Part shown: in pieces, positions 48,118 to 58,398 of the stretch
Layout: each line of letters starts with the position of its first letter
Numbering within the stretch: the stretch's first letter is position 1
DNA from: Pseudomonas sp. MWU15-20650
GTDB lineage: Bacteria > Pseudomonadota > Gammaproteobacteria > Pseudomonadales > Pseudomonadaceae
DNA: 64,000 bases
Reading direction: 5' to 3'
Assembly: GCF_023242475.1 (NCBI RefSeq)
Contig: NZ_JALJFG010000008.1
Location: forward strand, 62,001 to 126,000
Notes under the pieces: model-generated
The model's input: only the letters and a program-made list of their open reading frames with translations
Databases searched by the model: none
What the model was told of the DNA's origin: nothing
Translations under genes and position numbers: made by a program

Positions 48118-48960
48118 TTAGCCGTTGACAGCCGTGTCAGTTGTTTCTTGCGCTATAGCCGGTGCGGCACTTGGCAAATGGCGGGCAATCAGCCCGCGAT
48201 AGGCCGCAGCACCGAGGCATGCGCCGACAATCGGCGCGAAAATCGGAACCAGGAAGTAAGGAATGTCGCGGCCACCAGTAAAGGCCATTTCACCCCAGCC
48301 TGCGAAAAAGGTCATCAGCTTGGGGCCGAAATCCCGTGCCGGGTTCATCGCAAAACCGGTCAGCGGGCCCATGGCGCTACCGATCACCGCGATCAGCAGA
48401 CCGATCAGCAGAGGGGCCATGGCGCCACGTGGCAGGCCATTGTTGTCATCGGTGAGGGCCATGATCACGCCCATCAGGATGGCGGTGATCACCACTTCCA
48501 CCAGGAACGCCTGGGCAGTGCTCAGCAATGCATGGGGGTAAGTGGAGAACACTGACGCCAATTCCAGGCTGGCTTGGGAGCCGCGAACCATATGATGGGT
48601 TTGTTCGTAATCGAAAAACAGGTTGCTGTAGAGCGTGTACACCAGCGCGGCGGAGCAGAAGGCGCCGGCCACTTGGGCGAGGATGTAAAACGGCAATTTG
48701 CGTTTGGGGAAATCGGCGAAAATGCTCAGCGCGATGCTGACGGCTGGGTTGAGGTGAGCTCCGGAAATCCCGGCGCTCAGGTAGATCGCCATGCTGACGC
48801 CGACCCCCCAGATAATACTGATTTCCCATAAGCCAAAGCTGGCACCCGCGACCTTGAGCGCGGCAACACATCCGGTTCCGAAGAAGATCAGCAATGCAGT
48901 CCCCAGGAACTCGGCCATGCATTGGCTCGAGAGTGAAGGCTGTTGTGTGGCAGTAGTCAT
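48118..48960 (-). CDS. glpF: Glycerol uptake facilitator (aquaporin family)
   Basis: 280 residues from ATG 48960, with GAGGTTTACC upstream. Six membrane segments carry two NPA motifs, GAHLNPAVSIAL and FAMNPARDFGPK; the Asp after NPAR is the hallmark of glycerol channels. It passes glycerol through the inner membrane. First gene of glpFKR(D), with a GlpR-like operator about 145 bases upstream. Confidence 0.96.
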   Translation of the reverse strand: MTTATQQPSLSSQCMAEFLGTALLIFFGTGCVAALKVAGASFGLWEISIIWGVGVSMAIYLSAGISGAHLNPAVSIALSIFADFPKRKLPFYILAQVAGAFCSAALVYTLYSNLFFDYEQTHHMVRGSQASLELASVFSTYPHALLSTAQAFLVEVVITAILMGVIMALTDDNNGLPRGAMAPLLIGLLIAVIGSAMGPLTGFAMNPARDFGPKLMTFFAGWGEMAFTGGRDIPYFLVPIFAPIVGACLGAAAYRGLIARHLPSAAPAIAQETTDTAVNG

Positions 48961-49344
48961 GGTAAACCTCGGTTTTTGTTGTTGTAGGGCACGTGTACTC
49001 AACGGTTCAGGTGCGGTATTCACCGTGGCGAGGATCCCCATCCCCTTCGCGGCTTACTGCGTGTGTACTGCTCGTTTGAAGCCGTCAGTATTTTCTGGCG
49101 GTATTCGTAAACGAAAAAATATAGACAAGAAACGCGGCTGTCAAAGGTCGAAAGTGAACCGTCGGTCATTTCCGAACGTTTAGTAGGAAAAATGAACACT
49201 TTTCGCAGGGGGGAACACGACGCTGGCCTTGGCGTCGTTCACGTCAAAAAAGCTTTGGGGAGGCTCGTAGTAGAGCGTTTTGCCTCGAGTTGACCTAAAA
49301 TCGTTCGCCAGTTTCTTCCTTGTTTAAACGCGCCAGGAGACTTC
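48961..49344. other. Intergenic region between glpF and ybaK
   Basis: 384 bases holding the divergent promoters of glpF and ybaK. Besides the palindrome at 49104-49115 there is a second TTTTCG/CGAAA-type cluster at about 49147-49205. No convincing small gene: the open frame continuing glpF upstream has no ribosome site. Confidence 0.6.
49104..49115. promoter_or_regulatory. Candidate GlpR operator upstream of glpF
   Basis: TTCGTAAACGAA is a perfect inverted repeat (TTCGT-AA-ACGAA) 145 bases before the glpF ATG. GlpR sites in Pseudomonas are TTTTCG/CGAAA-like palindromes as I recall. Inferred. Confidence 0.55.
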
Positions 49345-49815
49345 ATGACCCCCGCATTGGACCTGTTGAAAAAAGTTCGCGCCGAACATCGCATCCACAG
49401 TTATGAGCATGATCCCAAGGCGGCGTCGTATGGTCTGGAGGCTGCGGAGAAGTTGGGGCTTGACCCTGCGCAGGTGTTCAAGACCCTGTTGGCGAGCAGT
49501 GAGAAAGGCGAATTGTTGGTGGCGGTGGTACCGGTCGTCGGAAGCCTGGACTTAAAAGCCCTGGCCTCTGCTGCGGGGGTGAAAAAAGTCGAGATGGCGG
49601 ACCCGGCGGCGGCACAGCGTTCCACCGGCTATCTATTGGGCGGCATCAGCCCGCTGGGTCAAAAGAAACGTTTACGCACTTTTATCGACGTGACGGCGCA
49701 GCCGTTTGCGACGATTTTTGTCAGTGCCGGCAGGCGGGGCTTGGAAGTGGAATTGCCAGCGGCGGTGCTGGCTGAACATACCCAGGCCAAATTCGCAGGA
49801 ATTGGCCGGGCATGA
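49345..49815 (+). CDS. ybaK: Cys-tRNA(Pro)/Cys-tRNA(Cys) deacylase YbaK
   Basis: 156 residues of the YbaK/EbsC family. It has [13 protein letters not shown] with the conserved Lys, and the C-terminal [14 protein letters not shown]. It removes cysteine wrongly attached to tRNA-Pro. GGAGACTTC precedes ATG 49345. Convergent with the ABC ATPase gene, nine bases apart. Confidence 0.93.
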   Translation: MTPALDLLKKVRAEHRIHSYEHDPKAASYGLEAAEKLGLDPAQVFKTLLASSEKGELLVAVVPVVGSLDLKALASAAGVKKVEMADPAAAQRSTGYLLGGISPLGQKKRLRTFIDVTAQPFATIFVSAGRRGLEVELPAAVLAEHTQAKFAGIGRA

Positions 49816-49823
49816 CGGGGAGG

Positions 49824-50930
49824 CTAGGCGGGGCTGTAGCGCCGTACGCCTGAATCGGCCTGGGGGATCTGGGCCGCAACGCTGCCTGAAGCCTGGAACA
49901 GTACCAGGTGTTCAGCAGCGACACGAATGCCGACATCCACACCGACCTGATGATCGGCATGGCTGGGAAAAATCGATTCCAACTGCGCGCCGGTCGGCAG
50001 TTGCAGGCGATACAGCGTCGACGCGCCGAGGAACGTCTTGCCGACGATCCGGGCTTTCAGCGCACTGTCGGGCGCATAGACGATATCGTCGGGGCGCAAC
50101 AGCACATCCACTGCGCCACCCGTGGGCCAGGTGTAGGCGCGATTGCCGCGCAGGTCACCCAGTTCGGTGCTGACCGATTCCGGGGAGCTCAATTGACCAC
50201 GAATGAAGTAGCCCTGGCCGATGAAGCTGGCGACGTAGGGCGTCTGCGGTTCGTGATAAAGGTTATAGGGCGTGTCCCATTGCTCAAGACGGCCTTCTTT
50301 GAAAACACCGACGTGGTCACTGACGGCGAACGCTTCTTCCTGATCATGGGTCACCAGGATCGCGCTGGTACCCCGTGCCTTGAGGATGTCGCGCACTTCA
50401 TGGCTGAGCTTGCGGCGCAATTCGCCATCGAGGTTGGAAAAAGGTTCATCCAATAACAATAGCTGTGGCTGCGGCGCCAAGGCGCGGGCGAGCGCGACAC
50501 GTTGCTGCTGGCCCCCGGAAAGCTCATGGGGGAAGCGTTTGCCCAGATTCTTCAGGTTGACCAGCTCCAACAACTCCGCGACTACGTGGTCTTTGCGCGG
50601 GTGCTTGCGAATGCCGAAGGCGATATTGTCGGCCACGCTCAAATGAGGAAACAGCGCGTAGTCCTGGAACACCATGCCGATACGACGTTTCTCGGGTGCC
50701 AGGGTGAAACCGGCGCTGGAGATGATGTCGCCCGCCAGGCTGATTTCGCCTTCGTGGACCGGTTCAAACCCGGCAATCGCGCGTAAGGTGGTGGTCTTGC
50801 CGCAGCCCGAAGAGCCCAGCAGGCAACCGATGTCACCGGCATTGAGGTGCAGATTGAGGTTCTGCACTACCCGTTGAGCTTGATAGCCGCATGCCAGATT
50901 GCGCAGGTTCAGCAGTAATGGCTGGCTCAT
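49824..50930 (-). CDS. ABC transporter ATP-binding protein (FbpC/PotA type)
   Basis: 368 residues. The ATPase domain has Walker [10 protein letters not shown], signature LSGGQQQR, Walker [11 protein letters not shown] and THDQEEA. A C-terminal TOBE domain ([29 protein letters not shown]) follows. These domains power uptake of iron(III), spermidine or similar. No permease or binding protein is adjacent, so the partner is elsewhere. It overlaps argF by four bases, sharing its operon. Confidence 0.93.
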   Translation of the reverse strand: MSQPLLLNLRNLACGYQAQRVVQNLNLHLNAGDIGCLLGSSGCGKTTTLRAIAGFEPVHEGEISLAGDIISSAGFTLAPEKRRIGMVFQDYALFPHLSVADNIAFGIRKHPRKDHVVAELLELVNLKNLGKRFPHELSGGQQQRVALARALAPQPQLLLLDEPFSNLDGELRRKLSHEVRDILKARGTSAILVTHDQEEAFAVSDHVGVFKEGRLEQWDTPYNLYHEPQTPYVASFIGQGYFIRGQLSSPESVSTELGDLRGNRAYTWPTGGAVDVLLRPDDIVYAPDSALKARIVGKTFLGASTLYRLQLPTGAQLESIFPSHADHQVGVDVGIRVAAEHLVLFQASGSVAAQIPQADSGVRRYSPA

Positions 50931-51850
50931 GCGTGGTGGTACGCCGGCTCAACGAGGAATTCGAGCAGGGCCTTTTGGGCATGCAGGCGGTTCTCCGCTT
51001 GGTCCCAGGCGACAGAACGCTGATCGTCCAGCAAGTCAAGGCTGATTTCTTCACCGCGGTGGGCGGGCAAGCAGTGCATGAACAGCACGTCCGGTGCCGC
51101 CAGGTCGAGCAGGGCGCGGGTGACCTGGAATGGCGCGAACAGGGCCAGGCGCTTGGCTGTTTCGTCTTCCTGGCCCATGGAGGTCCAGACGTCGGTGCTG
51201 ACCAGGTGCGCGCCGATCACGGCGTCACGTGGATCGCGCAGGAGGGTGACGCGACCACCGGCTTGTTCGAGGAAGCGTGCGTCTGGCTCGTAGCCTTGCG
51301 GGCAGGCGATGCGCAGCTGGAAGTCGAACTGGATCGCCGCCTCTATATAGCTGTTGCACATGTTGTTGCCGTCGCCGATCCAGGCCACGGTCTTGCCTTG
51401 GATCGAACCACGGTGCTCAAGGAAGGTTTGCATGTCGGCCAGCAACTGGCAGGGATGCAGGTCATCGGAGAGGCCGTTGATCACGGGCACGCGGGAGTTG
51501 GCGGAAAATTCGGTCAGGGTGCTGTGGGCGAACGTGCGGATCATCACCGCGTCGAGCATGCGCGACATCACGATGGCGCAATCGCTGATCGGCTCGCCAC
51601 GGCCCAGCTGGGTATCGCGCGGCGACAGGAAGATAGCCTGGCCACCCAGTTGAATCATGCCGGCTTCGAAGGACAAGCGCGTGCGGGTCGAGGACTTCTC
51701 GAAGATCATCCCGAGCACACGGTTTTTCAAAGGCTCAAACAGTACGCCGCGGTTACGCAGGTCTTTAAGCTCAATGCCTCGACGGATGATGCTGACCAGC
51801 TCTTCGGGCGTGCAATCCATCAGGGAGAGAAAGTGCCTTGCGCTCATCAT
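50927..51850 (-). CDS. argF: Ornithine carbamoyltransferase
   Basis: 307 residues. The carbamoyl phosphate loop is [11 protein letters not shown], the ornithine site [11 protein letters not shown], and the catalytic [10 protein letters not shown] and final [13 protein letters not shown] are intact. It makes citrulline from ornithine in arginine biosynthesis; argG further along the window takes the next step. Coupled to the ABC ATPase gene. An ArgR-like half site lies about 120 bases upstream. Confidence 0.97.
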   Translation of the reverse strand: MMSARHFLSLMDCTPEELVSIIRRGIELKDLRNRGVLFEPLKNRVLGMIFEKSSTRTRLSFEAGMIQLGGQAIFLSPRDTQLGRGEPISDCAIVMSRMLDAVMIRTFAHSTLTEFSANSRVPVINGLSDDLHPCQLLADMQTFLEHRGSIQGKTVAWIGDGNNMCNSYIEAAIQFDFQLRIACPQGYEPDARFLEQAGGRVTLLRDPRDAVIGAHLVSTDVWTSMGQEDETAKRLALFAPFQVTRALLDLAAPDVLFMHCLPAHRGEEISLDLLDDQRSVAWDQAENRLHAQKALLEFLVEPAYHHA

Positions 51851-52279
51851 TAACTACCTTTTGCAACAGACCGCAGATACTCAAAGCCTTGTTTATTGTG
51901 ACAACGGGCGAGACCTGCGGCGGAAGCCGCACGGGGCGACGAAATAGGGGAAGGCGCGATATTGACATTAAATGTCGCGTCTTACCAATAGGGCTACGGT
52001 TTTTAAGGGTGTTCAAGAAGGGCGCTTAAGCGCTTTTGAAGACGATTTCCTGACAGCAGCGGACCATTTGTACACTGGCTCCGCGACCTTTTGCAATGCG
52101 TGAGGGCGGCTCCAGGCCAGGCTGCGTCGGTTTTGGAAGGTGTATGGGCAGCCTCTGAAACATTTGCTCATGCTTAGCCATGCCTTGGTCTATGCCCTCT
52201 GATTCATAACACGAACGTTGCTGGCGCCCTGGGCGGTCGCGGCCCATAGTTGGGCCAAAGCCCAATAAAGAGACTGGCC
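51851..52279. other. Intergenic region upstream of argF and the molybdopterin oxidoreductase
   Basis: 429 bases with divergent promoters. The left part holds the palindrome GACATTAAATGTC (51964-51976), overlapping an ArgR-type element. In the right part I see no repeat, RNA or credible small gene. Confidence 0.6.
51973..51988 (+). promoter_or_regulatory. ArgR-like half site upstream of argF
   Basis: TGTCGC-GTCTTACC-AA fits the half-site consensus TGTCGCN8AA recalled for Pseudomonas ArgR. A second half site is not clear, so binding is tentative. Confidence 0.45.
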
Positions 52280-54388
52280 ATGACCAAGACTCTCCATCAC
52301 CGTGCCTGCCATTTGTGCGAAGCGATTTGCGGCCTCACCCTGGAAACCACGGCGGCCGATGACGGTAGCCTGGCGATCACGTCGATCAAAGGCGACCCTC
52401 AAGACAGTTTCAGTCGTGGGCATATCTGCCCCAAGGCGGTGGCGCTGCAGGATATCCAGAATGATCCGGATCGCCTGCGCCAGCCCATGCTGCGGGTGGG
52501 CAGCGAATGGCAGCCGATCTCGTGGGAGGATGCGTTTGCGTTGGTGGCCGAGCGTCTGGCGGGTATCCAGGCGCGGCATGGGCACAATGCGGTGGCGGTG
52601 TATCAGGGCAATCCGAGCGTGCACAACTATGGGTTGATGACTCACAGCAATTACTTTCTTGGCCAGTTGAAGACACGCAATCGCTTCTCTGCGACGTCGG
52701 TGGATCAATTGCCCCATCACCTCACCAGCCACCTCATGTACGGCCACGGCCTGTTGCTCCCAATCCCGGACATCGACCACACCGACTTCATGTTGATCCT
52801 CGGCGGTAACCCTTTGGCTTCGAACGGCAGCATCATGACGGTGCCCGATGTGGAAAAGCGCCTCAAAGCCATCCAGGCCCGGGGCGGTAAAGTGGTGGTG
52901 GTCGACCCGCGACGCAGTGAAACGGCGGCCATTGCCGATCAGCACCTGTTCGTCAGGCCGGGGGGGGACGCAGCGCTGTTGTTCGGGGTGCTCAACACCT
53001 TGTTTACAGAGCATTTGACTCGCGACAGTCATTTGCCCGTTGAAGGTATTGACGATGTGCGCAGGGCCATCGCCGGGTTCACCGCAGAGGCTATGAGTGC
53101 CCAATGCGCGGTGCCGGCCGAGCAGATTCGTCAGTTGGCGCGGGACTTCGCCGCCGCGGACAAGGCCGTGTGTTACGGACGCATGGGCGTTTCGACCCAG
53201 GCGTTCGGCACGCTCTGCCATTGGCTGGTGCAATTGATCAACCTGGTGACCGGTAACCTTGACCGCACAGGCGGTGCGCTATGCACCAGCCCGGCAGTGG
53301 ACCTGGTGGCCTCCACGGGGGGTGGGCATTTCAATCGTTGGCAAAGCCGGGTTTCCGGGCGTCCGGAATATGGCGGCGAGTTGCCGGTGTCGGCATTGGC
53401 TGAGGAAATGCTCACCGAGGGTGAAGGACAAATCCGCGCATTGGTGACGGTGGCAGGCAACCCGGTGTTATCGACACCCAATGGTCGCCAGCTGGAACAG
53501 GCTCTGGATGGGTTGGAGTTCATGGTCAGTGTCGATCTCTACATCAACGAGACGACGCGCTATGCCGACCTGATCCTGCCCTCGACATCAGCGCTGGAAA
53601 ACGATCACTACGACACCACGTTCAATATGTTCGCGGTGCGTAACGTCACCCGCTTCAATCGCGCAATCTTGCCCAAGCCTGAGGGCGCGCTGCATGACTG
53701 GGAGATCTTTGTCGGGTTGGCCAAGGCGTTTGCGGCACACACCGGTGTAACGCTGAAACCAACCCAGTCACCCGCGCAAATGATCGACTTCGGGCTGCGC
53801 GCCGGCGCCTATGGTGACGCGTCCGACTACAAGCTATCGGTCGCCATGTTGGCGGATCATCCCCATGGCGTCGATCTGGGGCCGCTCAAGGCCAACCTTG
53901 CCACGCGCCTGAAAACCACCGATGCAAAGGTGCAGGCTGCGCCGCCGGTGATCCTGGCGGACCTGGCGCGTTTTGCGGCGCAACCTTTGCCGGTGGCGGA
54001 CGAACTGCTGCTGATCGGCCGCCGTCATGTGCGCAGCAATAATTCCTGGATGCATAACTATCACCGCTTGGTGAAAGGCAAGCCACGCCATCAGTTGCAT
54101 ATGCATCCTGATGACTTGGCCAGCCGGCAACTGAACGATGGCCAGCGGGTGCGTGTCAGCTCGCGCACCGGCATGATCGAGGTGGAAGTGGTGGCCAGCC
54201 TGGACATGATGCCCGGTGTCGTGAGCTTGCCCCATGGCTGGGGGCACGGTCGCCCGGGTGTGCAAATGAGCATTGCCAGTGGGCAGCCGGGCGCCAGTGC
54301 GAATGACTTGACCGACGAGCGGCAGTTGGACGAGTTATCGGGTAACGCCGCGCTAAACGGTGTGCCGGTACACGTCGCTGCGGCGTGA
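52280..54388 (+). CDS. Molybdopterin oxidoreductase family protein
   Basis: 702 residues from ATG 52280 with AAAGAGAC upstream. The N-terminal 4Fe-4S site is CHLCEAICG, with a fourth Cys in GHICPKA. The molybdopterin domains contain VYQGNPSVHNYG, FMLILGGNPLASNG, VVVVDPRRSETA and the C-terminal MHPDDLASRQLNDGQRVRVSSRTG. It lacks a twin-arginine signal, so it is cytoplasmic. Related to formate dehydrogenase/nitrate reductase catalytic subunits; substrate unknown, and no redox partner gene is adjacent. Confidence 0.92.
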   Translation: MTKTLHHRACHLCEAICGLTLETTAADDGSLAITSIKGDPQDSFSRGHICPKAVALQDIQNDPDRLRQPMLRVGSEWQPISWEDAFALVAERLAGIQARHGHNAVAVYQGNPSVHNYGLMTHSNYFLGQLKTRNRFSATSVDQLPHHLTSHLMYGHGLLLPIPDIDHTDFMLILGGNPLASNGSIMTVPDVEKRLKAIQARGGKVVVVDPRRSETAAIADQHLFVRPGGDAALLFGVLNTLFTEHLTRDSHLPVEGIDDVRRAIAGFTAEAMSAQCAVPAEQIRQLARDFAAADKAVCYGRMGVSTQAFGTLCHWLVQLINLVTGNLDRTGGALCTSPAVDLVASTGGGHFNRWQSRVSGRPEYGGELPVSALAEEMLTEGEGQIRALVTVAGNPVLSTPNGRQLEQALDGLEFMVSVDLYINETTRYADLILPSTSALENDHYDTTFNMFAVRNVTRFNRAILPKPEGALHDWEIFVGLAKAFAAHTGVTLKPTQSPAQMIDFGLRAGAYGDASDYKLSVAMLADHPHGVDLGPLKANLATRLKTTDAKVQAAPPVILADLARFAAQPLPVADELLLIGRRHVRSNNSWMHNYHRLVKGKPRHQLHMHPDDLASRQLNDGQRVRVSSRTGMIEVEVVASLDMMPGVVSLPHGWGHGRPGVQMSIASGQPGASANDLTDERQLDELSGNAALNGVPVHVAAA

Positions 54389-54474
54389 GGTGCCCGAGCA
54401 CCGCGCTGGGATTTTGCGTTACAATGCGCCACCGTGCCGACCTGTGAGTCGCAAAGTTCCAGCCGAGGTGTTCC

Positions 54475-54813
54475 ATGGATATCATCGAAACGATCAAAGA
54501 GCAGATTGCCAACAACACCATTCTGCTTTACATGAAGGGCGCACCTAACGCTCCTCAGTGCGGTTTCTCCGCAAAAGCGTCGCAGGCTGTCATGCAGTGT
54601 GGCGAGAAGTTCGCCTACGTGGATATCCTGCAGAACCCGGAAATTCGCGCCAACCTGCCCAAGTACGCCAACTGGCCGACGTTCCCGCAACTGTGGGTAG
54701 CCGGTGAGCTGGTCGGCGGTAGTGACATCATTACCGAGATGGCGGCTGATGGTTCGTTGCAAGCGCTGATCAAAGATGCAGCAGCAAAAGCGGCAGCCAA
54801 GTCTGAAGCTTGA
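54475..54813 (+). CDS. grxD: Grx4 family monothiol glutaredoxin
   Basis: 112 residues. The active site is CGFS in PQCGFSAKASQ, with WPTFPQLWVAGELVGGSDI for glutathione/iron-sulfur binding. It carries or transfers 2Fe-2S clusters in the cytoplasm. Neighbour of the bacterioferritin/Bfd iron-storage genes, which are convergent. Confidence 0.96.
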   Translation: MDIIETIKEQIANNTILLYMKGAPNAPQCGFSAKASQAVMQCGEKFAYVDILQNPEIRANLPKYANWPTFPQLWVAGELVGGSDIITEMAADGSLQALIKDAAAKAAAKSEA

Positions 54814-54825
54814 TTGGCCTGCAAT

Positions 54826-54863
54826 AAAAAGCCCCGCTTCTCGAAAGAGAGCGGGGCTTTTTT
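54826..54863. terminator. Bidirectional terminator between grxD and bfr
   Basis: GCCCCGCT / AGCGGGGC stem (54831-54838 and 54850-54857) flanked by A5 on the left and T6 on the right. Confidence 0.92.
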
Positions 54864-54881
54864 GTACCTGGGCGCTAAGGG

Positions 54882-55352
54882 TTATTCACCCATCTGCGAT
54901 TGCAGGTAGTTTTCCAGGCTGACTTTGTCGATCAGGCCCAATTGGGTTTCCAGCCAGTCGATATGTTCTTCCTGGTCTTCCAGGATATCTTCCAGCAGTT
55001 CACGGCTGCCGAAGTCGCCCTTGGTTTCGCAGTGGGCAATGGCGGCCTTGAGGTCGCTGTGGCTTTTCTGTTCGAACTTCAAGTCGCTGCTGATCATTTC
55101 CTGGGTGTGTTCACCGATGTTCAGCTTGCCCAGGTCTTGCACGTTCGGCAGCCCTTCCAGGAACAGGATGCGCTTGATCAGCGCGTCGGCGTCCTTCATG
55201 GCCTTGATCGATTCTTTGTATTCACGCTTGCCCAGCTTTTCCAGGCCCCAATCGTCGTACATGCGCGCATGCAGAAAGTACTGATTGATCGCGACCAGTT
55301 CATTGGCAAGGATTTTGTTGAGTTGCTGGATGACTGAGATGTCGCCTTTCAT
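54882..55352 (-). CDS. bfr: Bacterioferritin, haem-type subunit with degenerate ferroxidase site
   Basis: 156 residues, ferritin-like four-helix bundle. The haem ligand Met52 (KAMKDAD) is kept. Of the ferroxidase ligands E18, E94 and H130 are present, but E51 is Ala, H54 is Asp and E127 is Gln. This is the pattern known for the beta-type subunit of Pseudomonas putida, which binds haem and pairs with an alpha subunit holding the ferroxidase centre. Iron storage with Bfd upstream on the same strand. Confidence 0.94.
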   Translation of the reverse strand: MKGDISVIQQLNKILANELVAINQYFLHARMYDDWGLEKLGKREYKESIKAMKDADALIKRILFLEGLPNVQDLGKLNIGEHTQEMISSDLKFEQKSHSDLKAAIAHCETKGDFGSRELLEDILEDQEEHIDWLETQLGLIDKVSLENYLQSQMGE

Positions 55353-55510
55353 GACTGGGGTCCTGCCCTGTAATAGCTGTGTATAGGGCGGAGTTTGAGC
55401 GGCGAAATTCCTAGTGTCAAACCTAAGTTATTGAATAATAAATGAAAATTAATCGGAATAAGAATGTTTGTGTTCCGCGTCTTGACGCTAACTAGTTGAA
55501 TTGCAGGCAT

Positions 55511-55534
55511 AAAAAAACCGGACACTAAGTCCGG
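55511..55534 (-). terminator. Rho-independent terminator of bfd
   Basis: CCGGAC / GTCCGG stem (55518-55523 and 55529-55534) with a seven-base T tail on the minus strand (55517-55511), 20 bases after the bfd stop. Confidence 0.9.
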
Positions 55535-55553
55535 CTCTTCAAAACACGCCGAT

Positions 55554-55772
55554 TTAAGCGTGTGTAAATTCTGCTGAATAGGGGAGCGCGGCCTGGGCTG
55601 TTTGCAGCTGCGTCAGGGTTTCCCGTACCACTTGCTTGGCGAGGCAAGCACATTTACCGCACTGGCTGGCAACGCCGGTGGTTTCACGCACTTCCTTGTA
55701 GCTGCAGCAACCTTCATAGATCGCTTCGCGGATTTGTCCGTCGGTAACGCCAGTGCAGAGGCAGACATACAT
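55554..55772 (-). CDS. bfd: Bacterioferritin-associated ferredoxin
   Basis: 72 residues. Four Cys bind one 2Fe-2S cluster: CLC (Cys4, Cys6) and CGKC (Cys38, Cys41). Bfd delivers electrons to bacterioferritin haem to release stored iron. A Fur-box-like sequence lies about 50 bases upstream, so iron starvation should induce it. Normal length for the family (72-73). Confidence 0.96.
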   Translation of the reverse strand: MYVCLCTGVTDGQIREAIYEGCCSYKEVRETTGVASQCGKCACLAKQVVRETLTQLQTAQAALPYSAEFTHA

Positions 55773-55820
55773 AAGGGAGAACCATCGCGGGTTTAAGGCT
55801 TAAGTGCGGTGGATCTTAAT

Positions 55821-55839
55821 GTTAACGAGAATGATTGTC
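55821..55839. promoter_or_regulatory. Fur box upstream of bfd
   Basis: GTTAACGAGAATGATTGTC matches 14 of 19 positions of the Fur consensus GATAATGATAATCATTATC. It is located 49-67 bases upstream of the bfd ATG, overlapping the probable promoter. Confidence 0.7.
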
Positions 55840-56015
55840 AAAGTAGATTCACCGGTCTTTTTACCAAGCTGTCGGCGCGCTGACGAACGGTTTTTTCAGT
55901 GTATGATGGTCGGTCTTCACGAAGCGTGACTGCGTCACAGGGCTGTCGCTTATAAACGGCAGACTTGGGGCGGTCCTTTTACTTCAATCGTCACCCCTGC
56001 ATCAGGAGATATCCA

Positions 56016-56618
56016 ATGAGCGTACTCGTCGGCAAACAAGCCCCGGATTTCGACGTCCCAGCCGTCCTCGGCAATGGCGAAATCGTTGACAGCTTCAAAC
56101 TGTCTGAAGCCATCAAAGGCAAATACGGCCTGGTGTTCTTCTACCCGCTGGACTTCACCTTCGTCTGCCCTTCGGAGCTGATCGCTCTGGACCACCGCAT
56201 GGACGATTTCAAGGCACGTAACGTTGAAGTGGTTGCCGTTTCCATCGACTCCCATTTCACCCACAACGCCTGGCGTAACACAGCCATCAATGATGGCGGC
56301 ATCGGCAAAGTCAAATACACCATGGCTGCCGACATGAAGCACGACATCGCCAAGGCCTACGACGTTGAGTCCGAAGGCGGCGTGGCTTTCCGTGGCGCGT
56401 TCCTGATCGACGACAAGGGCGTTGTGCGCTCGCAGATCATCAACGACCTGCCGCTGGGCCGTAACATGGAAGAGCTGATCCGCCTGGTCGACGCTCTGCA
56501 ATTCCACGAAGAGCACGGTGAAGTTTGCCCTGCCAACTGGAAAAAAGGCGACAAAGGCATGAACGCTTCGCCAGAAGGCGTTGCGGCTTACCTGACCGAG
56601 AATGCTGGCAAGCTGTAA
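56016..56618 (+). CDS. Typical 2-Cys peroxiredoxin (AhpC/TSA family)
   Basis: 200 residues from ATG 56016 with CAGGAG upstream. The peroxidatic Cys is in DFTFVCPSE, and the resolving Cys in HGEVCPANW near the C terminus. It reduces H2O2 and organic peroxides with thioredoxin as donor. Convergent with rnt, sharing a terminator. Placement beside bfr/bfd links iron storage with peroxide defence. Confidence 0.95.
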   Translation: MSVLVGKQAPDFDVPAVLGNGEIVDSFKLSEAIKGKYGLVFFYPLDFTFVCPSELIALDHRMDDFKARNVEVVAVSIDSHFTHNAWRNTAINDGGIGKVKYTMAADMKHDIAKAYDVESEGGVAFRGAFLIDDKGVVRSQIINDLPLGRNMEELIRLVDALQFHEEHGEVCPANWKKGDKGMNASPEGVAAYLTENAGKL

Positions 56619-56633
56619 GCCAGTTTCACGGTG

Positions 56634-56666
56634 AAAAAAAACCGGCCTGAGAAGGCCGGTTTTTTT
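56634..56666. terminator. Bidirectional terminator between peroxiredoxin and rnt
   Basis: ACCGGCC / GGCCGGT stem (56641-56647 and 56654-56660) with A7 before and T7 after. Confidence 0.93.
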
Positions 56667-56683
56667 ATGTGCGGGAAACGACC

Positions 56684-57355
56684 TCAGTCGTTGAAATCTT
56701 CCCAGCCGCCCATCTGTTTCCAGCGATTGACGATGCCACAGAACAGCTCGGCGGTCTTCTCGGTGTCGTAGCGGGCCGAGTGGGCCTCACGCCCGTCAAA
56801 GTCGATACCCGCTGCCTGGCAGGCTTTGGCCAGTACGGTCTGACCATAGGCCAGGCCGGCAAGGGTGGCGGTGTCGAAACTGGAGAACGGGTGAAACGGG
56901 TTGCGCTTCATGTCCAGCCGCGCCACGGCAGCATTCAGGAAGCCCAGGTCAAAGCTGCTGTTATGCCCGACCAGGATCGCGCGTTTGCAGCCATTGGCCT
57001 TCAGCGCCTTGCGCACGCCACGGAAGATATCGGTCAGCGCCGCTTCTTCAGTCACGGCCATGCGCAGCGGATGATCGAGCTTGATCCCGGTGAACTCCAG
57101 GGCTGCGGCTTCAATATTCGCGCCCTCGAACGGCTCGACCCGGAAGAAGTGGGTGTGCTCCGGGAACACAAACCCCTGTTCATCCATGCCGATGGTGGTG
57201 GCGGCGATTTCCAGCAAGGCGTCGGTGGCGCAATTGAAACCACCGGTTTCTACGTCGATGACAACCGGCAGATAGCCGCGAAACCGCTCGGCCATCGGGT
57301 GACGGGAGCCGCCACCACTGTGCTCGTGTTCGTCGTCGTAATGGTCTTCACTCAC
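56684..57355 (-). CDS. rnt: Ribonuclease T
   Basis: 223 residues, DEDDh exonuclease: [10 protein letters not shown] (Asp, Glu), [13 protein letters not shown] (Asp) and [11 protein letters not shown] (His, Asp). It trims 3' ends of tRNA and 5S/23S rRNA. It overlaps the pyrC end by four bases (co-translated). Confidence 0.96.
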   Translation of the reverse strand: MSEDHYDDEHEHSGGGSRHPMAERFRGYLPVVIDVETGGFNCATDALLEIAATTIGMDEQGFVFPEHTHFFRVEPFEGANIEAAALEFTGIKLDHPLRMAVTEEAALTDIFRGVRKALKANGCKRAILVGHNSSFDLGFLNAAVARLDMKRNPFHPFSSFDTATLAGLAYGQTVLAKACQAAGIDFDGREAHSARYDTEKTAELFCGIVNRWKQMGGWEDFND

Positions 57356-58398
57356 TTGCTTTCCTCCAGCAGGCGCCAGCGCAGTGTTTCACCGGCGCGC
57401 AGCGGGATAACAGTCAGCTCGCCAAACGGCAGGCTGGCAGGGGCGGTCCAGTCTTCACGAACCAGGGTGATACGGTCGGTATTCGCCGGCAAGCCGTAGA
57501 AACGCGGGCCATTGAGGCTGGCGAAGCCTTCGAGCTTGTCCAGGGCATTGCGCTGGTCAAACGCTTCGGCGTACAACTCGATCGCCGCATAAGCGGTGTA
57601 GCAACCGGCACACCCGCACGCAGCTTCTTTTGCGTGCTGGGCGTGGGGCGCAGAGTCGGTACCGAGGAAGAATTTCGGGTTACCGCTGGTGGCGGCATCC
57701 AGCAACGCCACCTGGTGTGTATTGCGCTTGAGGATCGGCAGGCAATAGAAATGCGGCCGAATACCCCCCACCAGCATGTGGTTGCGGTTGTAGAGCAGGT
57801 GGTGCGCGGTGATGGTCGCGCCAACATTGGCCGAAGCCTCGGTGACGAACTGCACGGCGTCAGCAGTGGTGATGTGTTCGAACACCACTTTCAGGGTCGG
57901 GAACAGCTCGACCACTCGGCGCATATGTTCATCGATGAAGATTTTCTCGCGATCGAACACGTCCACATCACCACGGGTGACTTCACCGTGGATCAGCAGC
58001 GGCATGCCGACTTCGGCCATGGCTTCGATGGCCGGCAGGATCTTGTCGATACTGGTCACGCCGGAATCGGAGTTGGTGGTCGCGCCCGCCGGGTACAGCT
58101 TGGCGGCGTGCACGAAGCCGCTGGCCTTGGCCTGGCGAATTTCGTCAGGCTGGGTACGGTCGGTGAGGTAGAGCACCATCAACGGTTCGAAGCGGCTGCC
58201 GGCCGGTCTCGCAGCGAGGATACGCTGGCGATAGGCATCGGCTTCTGCGGCATTACGTACCGGAGGTACCAGGTTAGGCATGATGATGGCGCGGCCGAAC
58301 GTGCGCGCAACATCGGCCACGGTTTGGGGTAACGCAGCACCATCGCGAAGATGAATATGCCAGTCGTCGGGACGCAGCAGGGTCAGGCGGTCGGACAT
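57352..58398 (-). CDS. pyrC: Dihydroorotase
   Basis: 348 residues from ATG 58398. The metal site is DWHIHLRDG, the carboxylated lysine is in [16 protein letters not shown], with HGEVTRG and the GTDSAPH motif. It catalyses the third step of pyrimidine synthesis. Length matches the E. coli-type enzyme. Operon pyrC-rnt. Confidence 0.96.
   Translation of the reverse strand: MSDRLTLLRPDDWHIHLRDGAALPQTVADVARTFGRAIIMPNLVPPVRNAAEADAYRQRILAARPAGSRFEPLMVLYLTDRTQPDEIRQAKASGFVHAAKLYPAGATTNSDSGVTSIDKILPAIEAMAEVGMPLLIHGEVTRGDVDVFDREKIFIDEHMRRVVELFPTLKVVFEHITTADAVQFVTEASANVGATITAHHLLYNRNHMLVGGIRPHFYCLPILKRNTHQVALLDAATSGNPKFFLGTDSAPHAQHAKEAACGCAGCYTAYAAIELYAEAFDQRNALDKLEGFASLNGPRFYGLPANTDRITLVREDWTAPASLPFGELTVIPLRAGETLRWRLLEESK

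Noticed and set aside
52190..53233. 347-residue minus-strand frame
   Set aside because: Antisense of the molybdopterin oxidoreductase with its Fe-S and pterin motifs.
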